A stretch of DNA of 64,000 nucleotides from Maea johnstoni. Lineage: Eukaryota; Annelida; Polychaeta; Spionida; Magelonidae. The stretch's first letter is position 1, and each line of letters begins with the position of its first letter. Positions 9,972-22,866 of this stretch are shown piece after piece. A program made the translations under genes and the position numbers. Under the pieces are notes generated by a model that worked only from the letters and a program-made list of their open reading frames with translations, searched no databases and had not been told where the DNA came from. The DNA lies in contig OZ012685.1 of NCBI GenBank assembly GCA_963942565.1, positions 4,175,711-4,239,710 on the forward strand. The letters are read 5' to 3'.

Positions 9972-10669
9972 AAGTTCCGGCAGTACAAGCGTTGCATTCC
10001 TCATGTACTGCTTAATCAGCTGGGAGCATACACGGCTTATGCAATGTCAGATGATAATCAGGGTCCTTTTCACACATAATATTGCACAAATACAAATAGA
10101 ATCAACCACAAATGAGAAAGACAGAGAAAATAAGCAGCTGGGACTTAAATCTATTTCCAAGCAGAAATGTAGCTTGGAATACCAAGAAACACCTAGGATA
10201 ACGCAAAAATTTCCTAAGATGACTCAGCTACATAATATGAGATTATTCAGGATGACGTGATTACACCTGACAAGAGGGCGAAATGTAATGGTTTCTACTT
10301 TCAAGGCTATTCATTTTTGATTCACTGATTACCCTCACTGTTTGAGGCCGAATGTGGCCTAAAATATCAAAAATATCCCACCGAACATCAATTCTCTAAG
10401 CGTTTTGTATAGATAATATCATGCTGGGTTTGTGAGCCTGTCGCATGGGTTCCAGCAGCACCGTTGTCGCTAGCAACAGGCGACACAAATGAATGCAGTT
10501 GGTGATGCGATCAATAAATTGGATCTGCTGGCAGGAGGGAGTCTCAGGCATCCTTATCAATAATATCCCATTCGCATGAGGGAGGGACAAATACAAATAA
10601 AGCCTGACAACTCTGATGAAATCTTGCAGGCATTAAAGCATAAGTAGGAAAATATCTGATTGAAATCAG
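9972..10669. other. Intron sequence, mostly unique
   Basis: An 85-codon plus-strand frame (10003-10260) has no recognisable similarity. 10440-10600 is GC-balanced and carries GTTGTCGCTAGCAAC, a loose X-box-like palindrome. Confidence 0.45.
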
Positions 10670-10892
10670 CCTCCCAATTCAGGCCTTCCCTTCCTAAATA
10701 AACCATGGAATACTAAAGATTTTGTTAAAGATTTTTCTTGGAAAATCTCAGAATTTCCAATAAAATTCCATCTTTATTCAGTTAGCTTCCCAACATATGT
10801 CTTCCCTTACCAAATAAAATTCCTTGGTATTCCAAAGATTTTCTTGGGAGAATCTCAAGATTTATTTTGAAATATCATCTACATTCAGTTAG
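10670..10892. repeat. ~110-bp tandem duplication
   Basis: Units at 10670-10785 and 10786-10892 share CTTCCCTTCCTAAATAAA-like, AAAGATTTTCTTGG and ATTCAGTTAG motifs, diverged to about 75%. Confidence 0.7.
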
Positions 10893-10976
10893 GTTTGGGG
10901 GTGCTCCTAGGAAATTTTCATCAGAAGATTCTTTTGAAAAGGACTTAGTGTGCTGTGTTCTGATTCAACTTGCCAC

Positions 10977-11213
10977 TTAACCCTTTCAATGCTGAGGCTA
11001 CTTTCGTCCAAAGCACAAGGACACAAAGATATTTGAAAACCATCTAAACCCTGTCATGTTGGTATTAACTGGATTGCTCTCACTGAGTACTCTCAGATGA
11101 GTACCCATGCGCCAGGGTTTCAGTCATTTTTTCATTCTTTATTCCCAACTTATCATCATAAGATAAATCCAGGTGACAATGAGTAAAGGAACTTGTACAC
11201 ATGAATGGGTTAA
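10977..11213 (-). mobile_element. Family B MITE with a family A-like right end
   Basis: Left part TTAACCCTTTCAATGCTGAG with GAGTACTCTCAGATGAGTAC and CCAGGGTTTCAGTCATTTTT is family B in reverse. The sequence then leaves the B pattern and ends CACATGAATGGGTTAA, which is a family A terminus. It is either a chimera or an insertion into an A remnant. Confidence 0.65.
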
Positions 11214-12644
11214 GACAAATCTTCCATCTAAGGATACCCCCAATCAATTGTTTGTTCAAAGATGGTACACATGGAGTGTTTACTATATTGACTGAAAAGA
11301 AGAACTTACACGATTATGTCACCCTCTCACAAGCATTCAATTACAGGGGACATTGTTGTACTGTCAAGCTAGATGGATATACAAGATACCACCAACACAT
11401 CTTATTGAACCATATCCAACTCCTATTGTGATTCCTAACAATGGCCTTATTACATTCCACTTATCTCACCTGTCAAAGCTTAAACCTTGCCAATGCCATG
11501 CCACCATGTATGTGTTGGTTGCAACACTAACATGGAGAACCATGACACACAGATATATGTTTGAGGGATGAACAAATTCATTTAAAGAAAATCTTTATAA
11601 CATTGTCAAACAGGAACAACCCGCTACTGAATTTTGACCAATATTATATTTCCCATTTCAACTTTGCATCAGGTATTTGTGGGCAAACTAACAATTTGGG
11701 AATGTTTTAAGACATAATGAATAAGTCATTTTAATTATACCTATAATTTATTTTATAGTTTGTGTTGATGGAACATGATCATTTCTTCCCCATTCCACTG
11801 CCCAATCCCTATATAAGCTCCCCAACAAGTATGTCAATTGCCATTCCCTGTTAACAGATTAATTGTAAATGTGCACTGGAGCATATGAAACAACAAGACA
11901 CAAAGTACACCTTATCTTAATATTCTGTTTATGGTAGAAATCAATACATTAGCGAGGTCATACACTTGAAAACAAAGGAGAAGTTCAGGTGTACCAATAA
12001 ATGATTCCGCTGACAAATGCAGACCTTGCCTCAGTGCATTTCTGCAGGTACTGTTCACATCAGTATTCTTTTTTTCGCCTGATCATGTTCAGGCGATTTT
12101 TGAATAAATAGATTAAGCACTGACTTGTAACCAATTTCATGCATGTTGCACCCAAAAGCAACCTTTTTTGTGTATTCCTTTTATCAAAAGCATCTCCCAT
12201 GTAACTAATGTTCATACAGTTTATATCACACAGATTTTCCACAATGGACTAAATAAAAATGGTGCTGAGGATGTTTTTACTGCATTTGCATCTGGTGGTT
12301 TCAATGTAATACGAAACAAAATTCAGTGGCAGAACAAATGTTGCTCATGAGGTGTCCATCTGAATAATTGACTGGCTGAAAGTTGTGTAAAAGAAGTAGT
12401 AATGCATGTTTCCTGGGCATTGACAATGCTGTATGGGTAGCGTAGGCAAGAGGAGACATGTTGATCACAGAGAAGAGGCAATGTGATAAATCATGGAAAT
12501 AACACGAGGAGCATTATTTCAGCCTGCTGCACACGAGCGGGCTAATATAGCCTATCTGTCATGCGGCAGACTACAGCTGGAGCCAGCCGGGCTGCAGATT
12601 CACTGATTCCCCCTCCCCGTCGCTCGCCTCCGCATAAAGACAGA
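11214..12644. other. Intron sequence, nothing recognised
   Basis: No exon or repeat seen. 12530-12640 is locally GC-rich and apparently unique. Confidence 0.5.
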
Positions 12645-12875
12645 TTAACCCATTCATTCCTGTGACGCCCTGAACCACCTGACTATCCTGGTGATATTTC
12701 TCTTGACAAAAGCTATTTTCAGAGGAAATTTGAAGGAGAAATGTTAATGGTATACTCATCAACAACTCCCCTTCAAATATTTTTCAAATCTATGTTTAAT
12801 TCCAAAATTATTTTCATAAGTATAATAAGTCCAGACGACAATTGTCAAGGAAATCTGCAAGCATTAATGGGTTAA
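12645..12875 (-). mobile_element. Family A MITE
   Basis: 231 bp, TTAACCCATTCATTCC to GCAAGCATTAATGGGTTAA. Central AATTTGAAGGAGAAATG pairs with CCCCTTCAAATATTTTTC. Confidence 0.85.
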
Positions 12876-14043
12876 GTCCTGCCTCTGCAGGCATGCTGGC
12901 ATCAAATGGAACCATCCTTTCATCTTATATCACTCTCCTGTTTATACCCACTGGCACATTTCCTATTGACTATATAACAAGCAGCATATAATGAACATTT
13001 CCGGCCATGAACCTAAGTTTTTAATATTCAGGTACTCAGTCTGGATGTATAGATATAATATAACATTACAGATTTGTCAATTTCTGTGGTGTAGTCGTAT
13101 AATGCATTTCAGTCTGTGCAGTAATCTTGCTCAAGATATAGAGGCAAACGGATACTGGCCGTATCCTATCCAAAGGAATACACAAGTACAATAATAAGAC
13201 TATTTGGTCTCTTTGTCTAGACTCCTAACTATGATGACATAAGGGCCTACCAGATATGATCCTAATATTCACTAACCCTTGTGAGCCTCAATTGTAGTTT
13301 TCCCCAACCGATTGTTGATGCCAAATTATAATGGGGATTATTGGCCCAAATCCAGGGATGTTCATGTTTAACAATCTTATAAGATTTTTGGTCCATCATA
13401 ATCATGTGATATATCAAAATGAACCTTCAATCGAGCCCTACACTGACAGCCAATTGACAATTTTTTGAGCCATGTAGGGGATCTTTAGATTGGCAAGCCA
13501 GGCTATATATTCTTTAAATAACTTTGTTTATCTTGCATGCATATGTGCTTGCATGGTTCTCTAGGTTATGATATCAATGACATATATAAGCATGTGTGGC
13601 ATTGGAAGGGTCAAGTACTAATGTTTCCAATATGTTATCCAAATGGTACAAAGAAAAACAATCAATAAGTTCTTGCAGGAAATTTAATTATGAATTATTT
13701 AATGTCCTGCTATAAGCCAAATGCTCATAGCAGAGCTTTGCTAAAAAATCAGGCATTTGTCTTACTATACCCTACAAATTCCTTCAGATCTACATCTATA
13801 TACTGGCTTGGGCAAACTCCAAGTACTCCTGAGCACATCTGTTGATGTATAAGCGTGCCACCCATCTAAATAACACGTAAATCAAAACAGTAATCCTATC
13901 TCCATTACTTCCTATAAGCAATAAATACAGGACTGTAAGTGGAAACAGGGGAGTCTGATAAGTGCAAGTATTTATTACTAGCACTACGCCAGTCTATTTC
14001 TGTTTCTGCCTCTTTCTGACCTGAAACAAACTAGACCCCATCC
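12876..14043. other. Intron sequence, nothing recognised
   Basis: The minus-strand frame at 13796-13984 superficially recalls an S1 segment but lacks a proper acceptor (see rejected items). Confidence 0.5.
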
Positions 14044-14119
14044 CAGGGTTCGAAAATAGAGCCACTGAGGGTACCATAATGCTGACAAAAATTGCTCAGG
14101 GCACCTAGAACTTTTTATG
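14044..14119 (+). mobile_element. CAGGG-type MITE end fragment
   Basis: CAGGGTTCGAAAATAGAGCC resembles the terminal repeat of the element at 55547-55707 (CAGGGCTCGAAATTAA). No matching right end was found before the family A copy at 14120. Confidence 0.4.
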
Positions 14120-14347
14120 TTAACCAATTCATTCCTAACTTCTCTTTGATAGGTGTAACCTGAAACTATGATGAAAATACTGCATAGACCAAGTAGTAAA
14201 GTATGACTTTCCAAAATATTCAAAGAAAAATTCTAGTTCTTATGCTAACTTACTTTTCTTATTCAAATATTTTCTAACAGAATTAGAATAAAATGAGTAT
14301 CAAAATTGTAAGGCCAGTTTAGGCTGCTACAGGCATGAAGGGGTTAA
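14120..14347 (+). mobile_element. Family A MITE
   Basis: TTAACCAATTCATTCC at the left, CTGCTACAGGCATGAAGG then GGTTAA at the right, with a degraded core (AATATTCAAAGAAAAATTC). Confidence 0.75.
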
Positions 14348-15369
14348 GGGTCCAGTAGATACTAGATATATTTAGCCATTACATTTATCAATACTGTTAA
14401 TGTTATTCTGGAGTTAATATAGAATACAATAAAGCCATTAAAGACAATCAAAATCTACTCCAAATACCAAGGTCCTATTTTGAGCATATGGGATGGAGTA
14501 TGTTGCCTTCCCTCCCTGGAAAGCTGATGAAATCTTTGCAGGACTTACAGGAAGACATGCAGGCCTTCAACTTATCATATTCGACAAACCAAACATGTTT
14601 TATATTAATTAACATGTTCCTTGCATAGAGCAAAATACTTGTGGCCCTAAAACCTGGATATCTTACCAATCATGCCTGCTCATCTTTGTTTTTCCCTTAA
14701 GGTGTACACGCTGTAGTTTCAGGATATGGGGTAATACCTTACTGTCAATTTTTTTATATGAAAAGGGTACAACCAGGTTCATATCAGGCTTCACAACATT
14801 AGTGCACACCGTATCAAAAGCTAAGGTAAGTATATATATATATATATAGGGGATGAAAGTATAATCTCTACAAGAATAACTATGAGATTAATGAGGTTTT
14901 TGCTGCCATGCAGCAGAGCTGCAATTAGTGTTGATCTACAAATACATGGCTGTTTCTCAGGTACCATAGGAATAATTCAATCTTACAAAATTGCTATAAC
15001 ATGATCTTTACTTTGATGAAATAAATTTAATACAATATTTTCATTCATTCACATATCGATTTCCACAAAATCTTTACATTATATTTAAATAGTAATATTT
15101 TTATCTACATTATTACTAGTTCTTGCCCAATGATGTCATACTACTATGGATACTGGATAGAGGATGGAATTTAGTCCCACTGTGCAAGTGATCATCATAT
15201 GGTATGATATCATTTCAGAATAAACAGAATTTTGTTTATCATCACTTATTCTGCTATATTAAGGCTAGCCATCATGACCAGACAGTTTTAACATCTATGA
15301 AATTTATGGAGTACCTACAGACCTAGTGCATTATTTCAAAAAAAAAATGATGATGATGACTTACATAAA

Positions 15370-15453
15370 GGATAACATTCCAAAGTTATTTTCAAAAGTT
15401 TGACAGGTCCAGACGACACAGCCCAAGTAGATTAGCAGGCATAAATGTGTTAA
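15370..15453 (-). mobile_element. Family A MITE, right half only
   Basis: CATTCCAAAGTTATTTTC then GACAGGTCCAGACGACACAG and GCAGGCATAAATGTGTTAA, the outer right half of a family A copy. Confidence 0.7.
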
Positions 15454-18400
15454 GCTACTTGCAGTATTGTACAGTCCCACTGGGCAGTAAAGCACAGCGG
15501 AGTAGAAGCCCTGCAGAAACCAGACAACTACTAAGGCTTTCCCAAGGAAAAGCTGTAAAAGTTTACAACATGGCTACTGGGCCAGAGGTCTACATACTGC
15601 ATACTTAAATACATTTATGACACCCTGCAGACCACAGTGAAGAGGAACCATATTGTATAGCGTGTCTATTAGTATGAGATATGAGTTCTGCCAATCTTTT
15701 GGGGGAATGAATAATTGCATTTAAGCTAAATAAAGAGGATCATTAAAGGTATGAATGGCCATGCAATATATTTTACACCCTCTTTTTCTGACTTTGCGAC
15801 AAAGCGCATGTATAATCATGTTCTACAAGAAGAAAAGAAAACCAAACAAATGGCAGGAGCAGGAATCATTATAGTTCTGCTGGAGGGAATTGAAGATTAT
15901 GGAAATGTGGGCCTTTTCCATATTTTTAACCAATCCAAAAACTTGCTTTATTGAGTAATTTTTAGTTTACCGCATGCACTCTCATTGGTTCTTAAGCAAG
16001 CAGTTAAGCTTTCAACCACTGGACCTCTAAGGCGTGACAAAAAATAATCGAGAATGGAATATGCCAACCTAGCTACCTTGATATTTTCATTATATATATA
16101 ATTCAAATCTAACTATCATAACTTATGAGTTTTTCAGCAATACACAAGTGCCTGACAAATTTGAAATTGTGCAAAAAAAACACTGCCAAACTCTATCTTT
16201 ATCTTTGTAATTCAAAGCTGAACCTTTATAGGGGAGGTTGGCAATATACTGATACCAAAAATGTTTAAAGGTGCAGATAAATTGCCAACTGTTGTCTTTT
16301 TTCATTTATTTGATTCAAATATAGATTTTCATAATATGGGAGAATTTTAAGAGTCATCATTAGTGTTCAACCTAGATAAATAAAATGTCTTTGAAATCAG
16401 TTAAGGTAGAACCCTACCCGATACCCGGGTCACTTTTAAAACTTAAATATCTGAAAACTGAGTTAAATGTAGACTACGGCACTTATGCCATTGTATAGCT
16501 TATATCTCATAGTTACAGAATAATGATAAACTTATCAATAATTTGCTATTTTGAGTTGATGTGACACCCTTTACCAACATATCTGGCTGTGTTTCGTTTT
16601 TTGGCAAAATGTCAAGACACACCCTTTCCTTGAAAACCAAACTCTACAATTTGATCATTCATGTCTTTGGTAAGGTGCATGGTCCTACCTAAACCGAGAA
16701 TCCGTCGATAAGTATGTGAAAAACATTTTTGAATGTTCCAATATGCCTCAAGATTACTAACAGCATGTGGTTTACGTAGTTAATGCCGATTTTCAGGTCC
16801 TGTCATACTACGAGGTACTTATGACATGACCTTGCACCTAGAATATCTGTCATATTCTAAAACAATGGCTTCTAAGACCGTATCGTTATTCACTTTCAGC
16901 CAAAAAACTGAGATGAAAATATTGGTCAAAATGGTCTATCTTGAAGGAATCTGCATGGTCGAAGCAGACACCCATGTTGTTTGGGACCAATTTAACACAG
17001 AGGGCCCAATGGGACCGCCTCTTTGTGCTCGTGGTCGTAGCACAATACAAAGTTGCGAGGTCGATATACGTGGTGGGTGACCACTACTCATGTGTAATCT
17101 TTTGTTTTGATATCCATTCTTAGGGGCCAACCAAGGACACCACCTAGTGGTGATAATCTTGGTGTACTAGACTATCACCATAATATCATCATTTTTTCAT
17201 CTGAATTATTCACAAAAATCCACTCGCATAGTTGGGGAGCTCAATGCGACAGTACAACTTGCCCAAAATGCTGACAGATAAAACCAGCAGGAAACTTTTA
17301 CCATTTTTATCTGTAATTCAAGTCTACACTCTATTTTGTTTGGTACCTTATAGTCTTGCATCACCCTTCGCCCGAGGACAGCAGAGGTATTTCTGAGTGC
17401 TGGAGTTTTGGAAATCTATCTGCGGAACATATGCCAGGCTCTCTAGGTAACCTAGCACACTGTGCTATGTATAGATAAGAGGTGGGAGTTCATTCAGGAA
17501 CTCCACGCTGCTGGCAGAATCCAGTACGAGGTCTCTACACTTTCAATGCTCTTCTATTACATATACACATGCTGACAATGTGTACATTACGCATGTAGAT
17601 CCCCACCATAAACACTAGGGAAAGCTTCAAAAAAAGTATAAAAAAGATTCCATATTTTTGTTTTATTCACCCGCAATGTTGTGCTAAAGTGTTTGATAAA
17701 TACACAAGAGAAAGTGATCATGCATTTTACATGATTGTTTTACTTTTAATTTTGTGAATTAAAACTATTTTTAAAAAGAGATTTTAATAAAAAATATTGT
17801 TGCTATATCACTTATTTTTTAAAATGTGACATGCATTCTATTTTTTGAAAAAATGTTTTGGTATGTAATATGATAAAAAATTGTGACCTTTAACTCTGTG
17901 TTCATACCCACAACAGGGAAAGTGGGTACAAAATAAAAAAAAATGGTTTTATCACTTATTCATATCCATCAATCTCATCCAAAGGTCATCAGCAGTTGAA
18001 CAATATAATCTGGTACATAACAAAGTCTACGATGGGATTTTGGGATTTCTAACAGATGAACTATTGAAATGCAGAAGTACAGCACATGAATGTTCATGTA
18101 TATCCAGGAAGTGATGAATGCAATGTAACCCTTACACGGCCATGCAACAATCAGCTGCTCAGGAACTTGAATATCTTGATGGTGTAATTGTAACCTGGCA
18201 TTAGAAACATTAAATATAGGAGCAGCAAAATAATGCATGGCAGCGAAAAGGCTAAATGTTTAAAAAATGGAATAAGCTGTGACTCCCAAGAAAACACTAG
18301 TCTATTCCTAGCAGTCATCATAGAAAATCCTGGTTATTCCCAGCTCTATTTTGTAAAAGTAGCCTTACCTTTCCCTCACAAAAAAACCTTCTTTAACCAC

Positions 18401-18741
18401 AATTATACCACATGACATTTGCACCATTTGACCTTGGGCAGAAACAGGTGTTTTAATTTCTATGGTCTGACAACTGGTCAATGGTAAACCCTGGTTGACA
18501 GATAACATCATTTCATCATGGGTCAGCCATGTGTCTACCATGAAGAATGGTTAGAACATGGTAAGTTATGTGGCACTACCTAGGGTACCGGTGTATGGTT
18601 AGTATGTGGTAGTTATATGGTGGTCCCTAGGTGATATGGACCAATCACTAGACTTGCATGTACCACAAAACAACCTAGTTTCAGACAAAATTTGGCAAGG
18701 GTACTATAAATATCGATCTACATGCTAAACTCAGTATTTAT
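15454..18741. other. Intron sequence, possible unclassified repeat at ~16400-17160
   Basis: No coding exon found. 16400-17160 has frames in several phases and a CpG-containing stretch but no ends I could define. 17600-17960 is very AT-rich. Confidence 0.4.
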
Positions 18742-18971
18742 TTAACCCATTCATGCCTCAGGAAATCTACTTGACCAGTGTTGTCTGGGCCTGTCATACT
18801 TTAGAAAAGGACTTCGGAAGGAAGCATGAATTCACAAAATATTTGAAGGACAGTTATAGGTAGAGTTCTGAGGAACAATTCTTCTTCAAAAAAAATCTGA
18901 ATATTGATTTTGCTAGAGAGATCACTTAAATTGTAAGGTTGTTTTGGTTGCTGCAGGCATGAATGGGTTAA
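18742..18971 (+). mobile_element. Family A MITE, well preserved
   Basis: 230 bp with near-perfect inverted ends TTAACCCATTCATGCC and GGCATGAATGGGTTAA. Contains GACCAGTGTTGTCTGGGCC, AATATTTGAAGGACAG and TTGGTTGCTGCAGGC. A good reference copy for the family. Confidence 0.9.
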
Positions 18972-19196
18972 GTTGAAAATGACTCCGGACAGCAAATCCT
19001 ATGAGATCTAATTACTGCTAGGATTGGCAGCAACACAACTGATCCATACACAATGATCCTCACACAGAGCCAATTAGGAATGAGAATTCATTTCACTGTG
19101 TCAAATTTTGAAGAACTAAAGGATAAATTCTTCATTATTATGTTCGGGATATCTTCCACTTCACAATGGTCTAGAGCAGCTACAGGCTTGAATAAG

Positions 19197-19424
19197 TTAA
19201 CCTATTCATGACCACAACAGCCAAAAGCTGTCTGACAATTTTGATGAAATCTTGAAGGCAAAAACATTGCTAGGAAAGTATTTGTTAGTGAAATGTTAAT
19301 CAGAACATTGGCAATAACTCTCCTTCCAATATCTTTTAAATCACTAATACCAAAGTTAATGACATTATTTGTCATTTGTCATAACAACAATTTTTGGCAA
19401 AACTCTTAAGCATTGCGTTGATAA
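19197..19424 (-). mobile_element. Family A MITE abutting an A end remnant
   Basis: TTAACCTATTCATGACC and CAACAGCCAAAAGCTGTCTG at the left; ATTTGTTAGTGAAATGTT core is weak. Immediately left, 19175-19200 reads GCAGCTACAGGCTTGAATAA then GTTAA, the end of another copy sharing this TTAA. Confidence 0.75.
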
Positions 19425-19574
19425 CGGAAGGACACTTTGTCATCTTCCAATGAACAGTAAGCCATTTAGTTCCCAGTCCTTTATATTTCTGTCTTGCCTT
19501 GACTGTTGGAAATGACAAGAATCCTGTATTAACAAAACAACAAAACGGTGGAAATAGCCTCTGGATACATTATG

Positions 19575-19802
19575 TCAACATATCTGTGCCAAAAGATCGA
19601 CTTGACAAGTGTTGTCTGGACCTGTCATACTTCTGAAAATAATTTTGGTATGCAGCGTATATTTGCAAAATATTTGGAGGAAAATTGTAGATGGGGTTCT
19701 GATGAACAACTCTCCTTCTGTTATTTTTCTTTCAAGTTTTTGTTATAGAGATATCACCAAATAGTCCAGCAGTTTTGGCTCCTACAGGCAAGAATGGATT
19801 AA
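19575..19802 (+). mobile_element. Family A MITE
   Basis: Left TTAA lost. It keeps CGACTTGACAAGTGTTGTCT, TATTTGGAGGAAAATTGTAG and TCCTACAGGCAAGAATGGAT before TTAA. Confidence 0.75.
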
Positions 19803-20002
19803 TGTACAAGAACCCATTACAGACAACGTGACACATTTCTCATAAAACACTTTTGACCTCAGAGATTAAAACAATTCACCAAATAATTGCCACCTGCTGT
19901 AAAAGGGAAGGAAGGTCAGTAAGTATAACAAGGGTATGCTAATAGAAAAGGACGTTGGAAATTAAGGCAGTTGCACTTTTTCCTCAGGTGTGATGAAATC
20001 AG

Positions 20003-20228
20003 TTAATGAAATAATAGATCAAAAGAAGTCTGACAATTATGGTGAAATCTCCCAGGCTAAGGCAAAGCTTGGGAAAATGCTTGAAGGAAGAATGTTATTT
20101 AGAATATTATCAACAACTCTCCTTGAAATATTTTGTTAAATCATTCTTGATTTCAATGTTATATAGTCAAAAGTATCACATATCTGGAGGACAATTACTA
20201 GAGGAACTCATAAGCATTAATGGGTTAA
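20003..20228 (-). mobile_element. Family A MITE
   Basis: GTCTGACAATTATGGTGAAA, ATGCTTGAAGGAAGAATG, CTCTCCTTGAAATATTTTG and the right end GCATTAATGGGTTAA. Confidence 0.8.
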
Positions 20229-20620
20229 GCACCTGTACTAGAACACATGAGAAAGTTATCATTTGCAGTGACTTAAAGAAAACTTAGTACAACAGCATGC
20301 CTCACCCTTACCAATTGAAGCATGAAAAATATTGATTCTCCAGTTATCTTCATACCATAAACATAATCCACCTTGACAACAGGTCATTTAACATTTAAAC
20401 ATTATATTGACCTAATTTAATGGGTCAGAATAATTCAATATACTCTTACCTATTAAGCTTGCAGTGCTATCAAAACAAACATGGACCTGATTCAGTGAGT
20501 CAGTTCATCTATAATCCATAGTCTCAGTCTCTATAGCTACACTGCATACCTAGATACACTAAACATAATCATAACCCTAACTATTACATAAGGCCTGAAA
20601 CTGGTTCTATCATAATTAAT
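20229..20620. other. Intron sequence, nothing recognised
   Basis: AT-rich, between a family A MITE and the 386-bp duplication. Confidence 0.5.
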
Positions 20621-21392
20621 GAGGCATATTTCCTTGACATTGTATACAATCATACGATTCTAAGAAATAATACAATCATATTACCTGGTTCAAGACTAAA
20701 TGCACCTAAATGCTGGTCGAACAATAAAGATACAACAATTAGCATTATGCAATCTAGAATGAGCATAACAAAAGATTATGCAATTTGGTTGATGTATACA
20801 TATCAACCAAATATAAGTCCTGGTTACTGGACAACAGGGCTTTAGCCAGAAGGGTTTCTATGCAGCATTTGGACATCGGAAAAATCACAATCAGCACAAA
20901 CAATTTTTAGTGAAGAATCTCTAAAATAAATAGATGATTATCGTCACCTGTAACAACACTGCAGGAGAAAATTCCATGGGGATATTGTGCCATTTTATTA
21001 TGTAATGAGGCATACTTCCTTGACATAGTATACAATCATACTTTTCTAAGAAATGATACTATCATATTACCTGGTTCAAGACTTTCCACCTTAATGCTGG
21101 TCGAACAATAAAGATACAATAATTGGCATTATGCAGTCTAGAATGAGCATAACAAAAGATTATGCAATTTGGTTGATGTATACATATCAACCAAATATAA
21201 GTCCTTGTTACTGGACAACAGGGCTTTAGCCAGCAGGGTTTCTATGCAGCATTTGGATATCGGAAAAATCACAATCTGAGCACAAACAATTTTTAGTGAA
21301 GAATCTCTAAAATGAATAGATGATTATCGTCACCTGTAACAAGACTGCCATTACAGGAGAAAATTGCATGAGGATATCGTGCCATTTTATTA
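20621..21392. repeat. 386-bp tandem duplication
   Basis: GAGGCATATTTCCTTGACAT at 20621 recurs at 21007 (GAGGCATACTTCC). Both copies carry GCTGGTCGAACAATAAAGAT, ACATATCAACCAAATATAAG and CAGGGCTTTAGCCAG. About 95% identical by eye. Confidence 0.92.
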
Positions 21393-21636
21393 AGTAAATG
21401 CATATTTATGGTTGGTTTCTAAGTATATGTTCCAGTACATTGCAGTATACCTAGGCACCCAGCCAAGCTAATTGTGATATGACTAGTGGATAAAAAAAAA
21501 ACAGGGAATACATGCAATCATGTATCTAATTGGATCACAATGTGGTGACAAAGATCCACTTCTAGACTGTCCAAGTAACTTTTAAAGGAAAACAAAACTA
21601 ACATTTCAAACCCTAAAAGACTTTGGATATCACTGA

Positions 21637-21860
21637 GGGGCTGCCCCGATAGCTGAGTAGTCCATGGTATTGCTACTGACTGCTAGCAATCTCTCACCAC
21701 TGCCCAGGTTCGAATACCCACCAGCGTATGTGAGAAAGTTGTCAGTGACTTGGGGTTAGGTAGTGGTTTTCAACTGGTACTCCGGTGGCTAGCCACACTT
21801 AATAGCTAAAATGCAATGATACACGCCTCTGCCTTACTTTGACAATTCATCCTAGGAAGG
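21637..21860 (+). mobile_element. tRNA-derived SINE with A and B boxes
   Basis: Head GGGCTGCCCCGATAGCTGAG contains an A-box-like TAGCTGAGTAGTCC (21650-21663) and a B box GGTTCGAATAC (21707-21717). The body motif GAAAGTTGTCAGTGACTTGG and CTGGTACTCCGGTGGCTAGC follow. This is the most complete SINE in the window. Confidence 0.75.
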
Positions 21861-22120
21861 AAAAACACTGGTCTATGTGAAGGAAAAAAATCTAAGTCTA
21901 TGAATAGCCAAAATTAAAAATAACAGTAAAAAAGAATGATGATAATTGGTTACGGTAGAGTAGATGACAGATCATCACTAGCTTCTGCCTGAGTCTTAAA
22001 TAGCCAGCCTAACCCGAGTAATTTGAGGTAAGGCTAAAAAAACAGACTTTCTTCACAGAGAGATTCTGTGAAACACGAGACTGTTTAAAACTATTGATGC
22101 GGTTAGGTCGTCTTCCATCT

Positions 22121-22350
22121 TTAACCCATTTGTGCTAGGAGATCTACTTGACAAGTGTCGTCAGGACCACTCATACTTTTGAAAATAACTTTGGAATGAA
22201 GCATTAATTTGCAATATATTTGAAGGAGAGTAGTATATAGAGTTGTAATGAACAACTCCCTTTCAAAAAAATTCTAAACATTGCTTTAGTTAAAGAGATA
22301 CCACCAAAAAGGTCTGGCTGTTTTGGCTGCTACAAGCGCAAGTGAGTTAA
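22121..22350 (+). mobile_element. Family A MITE
   Basis: 230 bp from TTAACCCATTTGTGCTAGG to CAAGCGCAAGTGAGTTAA. Full-length with intact central hairpin motifs. Confidence 0.85.
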
Positions 22351-22526
22351 GCAGTGACCAGGTAGCGTCTTATTGAGGCAAATAACTCTGGCCTTTGAGC
22401 AGGCAGCGCATGAGGCTTAATTTGTTCCTAATCAGGGCTGCTGGGAATAGACTGCACATCTCATATTACTCCAGCTTGTTTGAACAACTAACTCAAACAA
22501 ACACGCTGACCCGCAGCGGCCAGAGT

Positions 22527-22764
22527 TTAACCCACCAAGCTCACATCAGCCAAATACAGCCTGACAATTTTGAGGAAATCTTGCAGGCAAAAGCCAAGTT
22601 GGAAAAATATTTGGAGGAGGAATGATATTCAGAATAATAACAATGACTCTTCTTAAAATATTTCGTAAAATCATTTTGAATTCAAAAGTTATGATCAAAA
22701 GTATCAATTTCAAGTGAATCATTTAAGCATAAATGGGTTAACCCATCATGCTCACATCAGTAGG
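22527..22764 (-). mobile_element. Family A MITE plus abutting A end fragment
   Basis: Full copy 22527-22741 (TTAACCCACCAAGCTCACA to GCATAAATGGGTTAA). From the shared TTAA at 22738-22741 a second copy begins, TTAACCCATCATGCTCACA. It is cut at ~22764 by the TAGGGATAG-starting element. Confidence 0.8.
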
Positions 22765-22866
22765 GATAGCTCCCTGGTACTGATACAATACCATATACTG
22801 ATATCAAATTGGAAAAAGTATGGTATCGAATTGTATTGTATTGTATTGTATTGTATTGCATTGTTA
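22765..22866. mobile_element. hAT-like TAGGGAT element fragment with (TTGTA)n
   Basis: AGGGATAGCTCCCTGGTACT, GATACAATACCATATACTG, GTATGGTATCGAATTGTATT and five TTGTA units. It resembles the interior of 30944-31441 and the sequence at 46690-46780. Only one end is visible. Confidence 0.4.

Noticed and set aside
13796-13984. Minus-strand VLIYVLFRWVARLYI resembling S1
   Set aside because: Charged residues sit inside the helix and no AG acceptor precedes the V codon in phase 0.
17975-18238. Minus-strand VLYFCISIVHLL resembling S1
   Set aside because: No acceptor before it, and the sequence after it does not continue like the family.
20290-20345. Minus-strand ESIFFMLQL followed by GTAAGG as a possible S2 exon end
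   Set aside because: Only four residues in a row fit, spacing is wrong by one residue and the required final Arg is absent.
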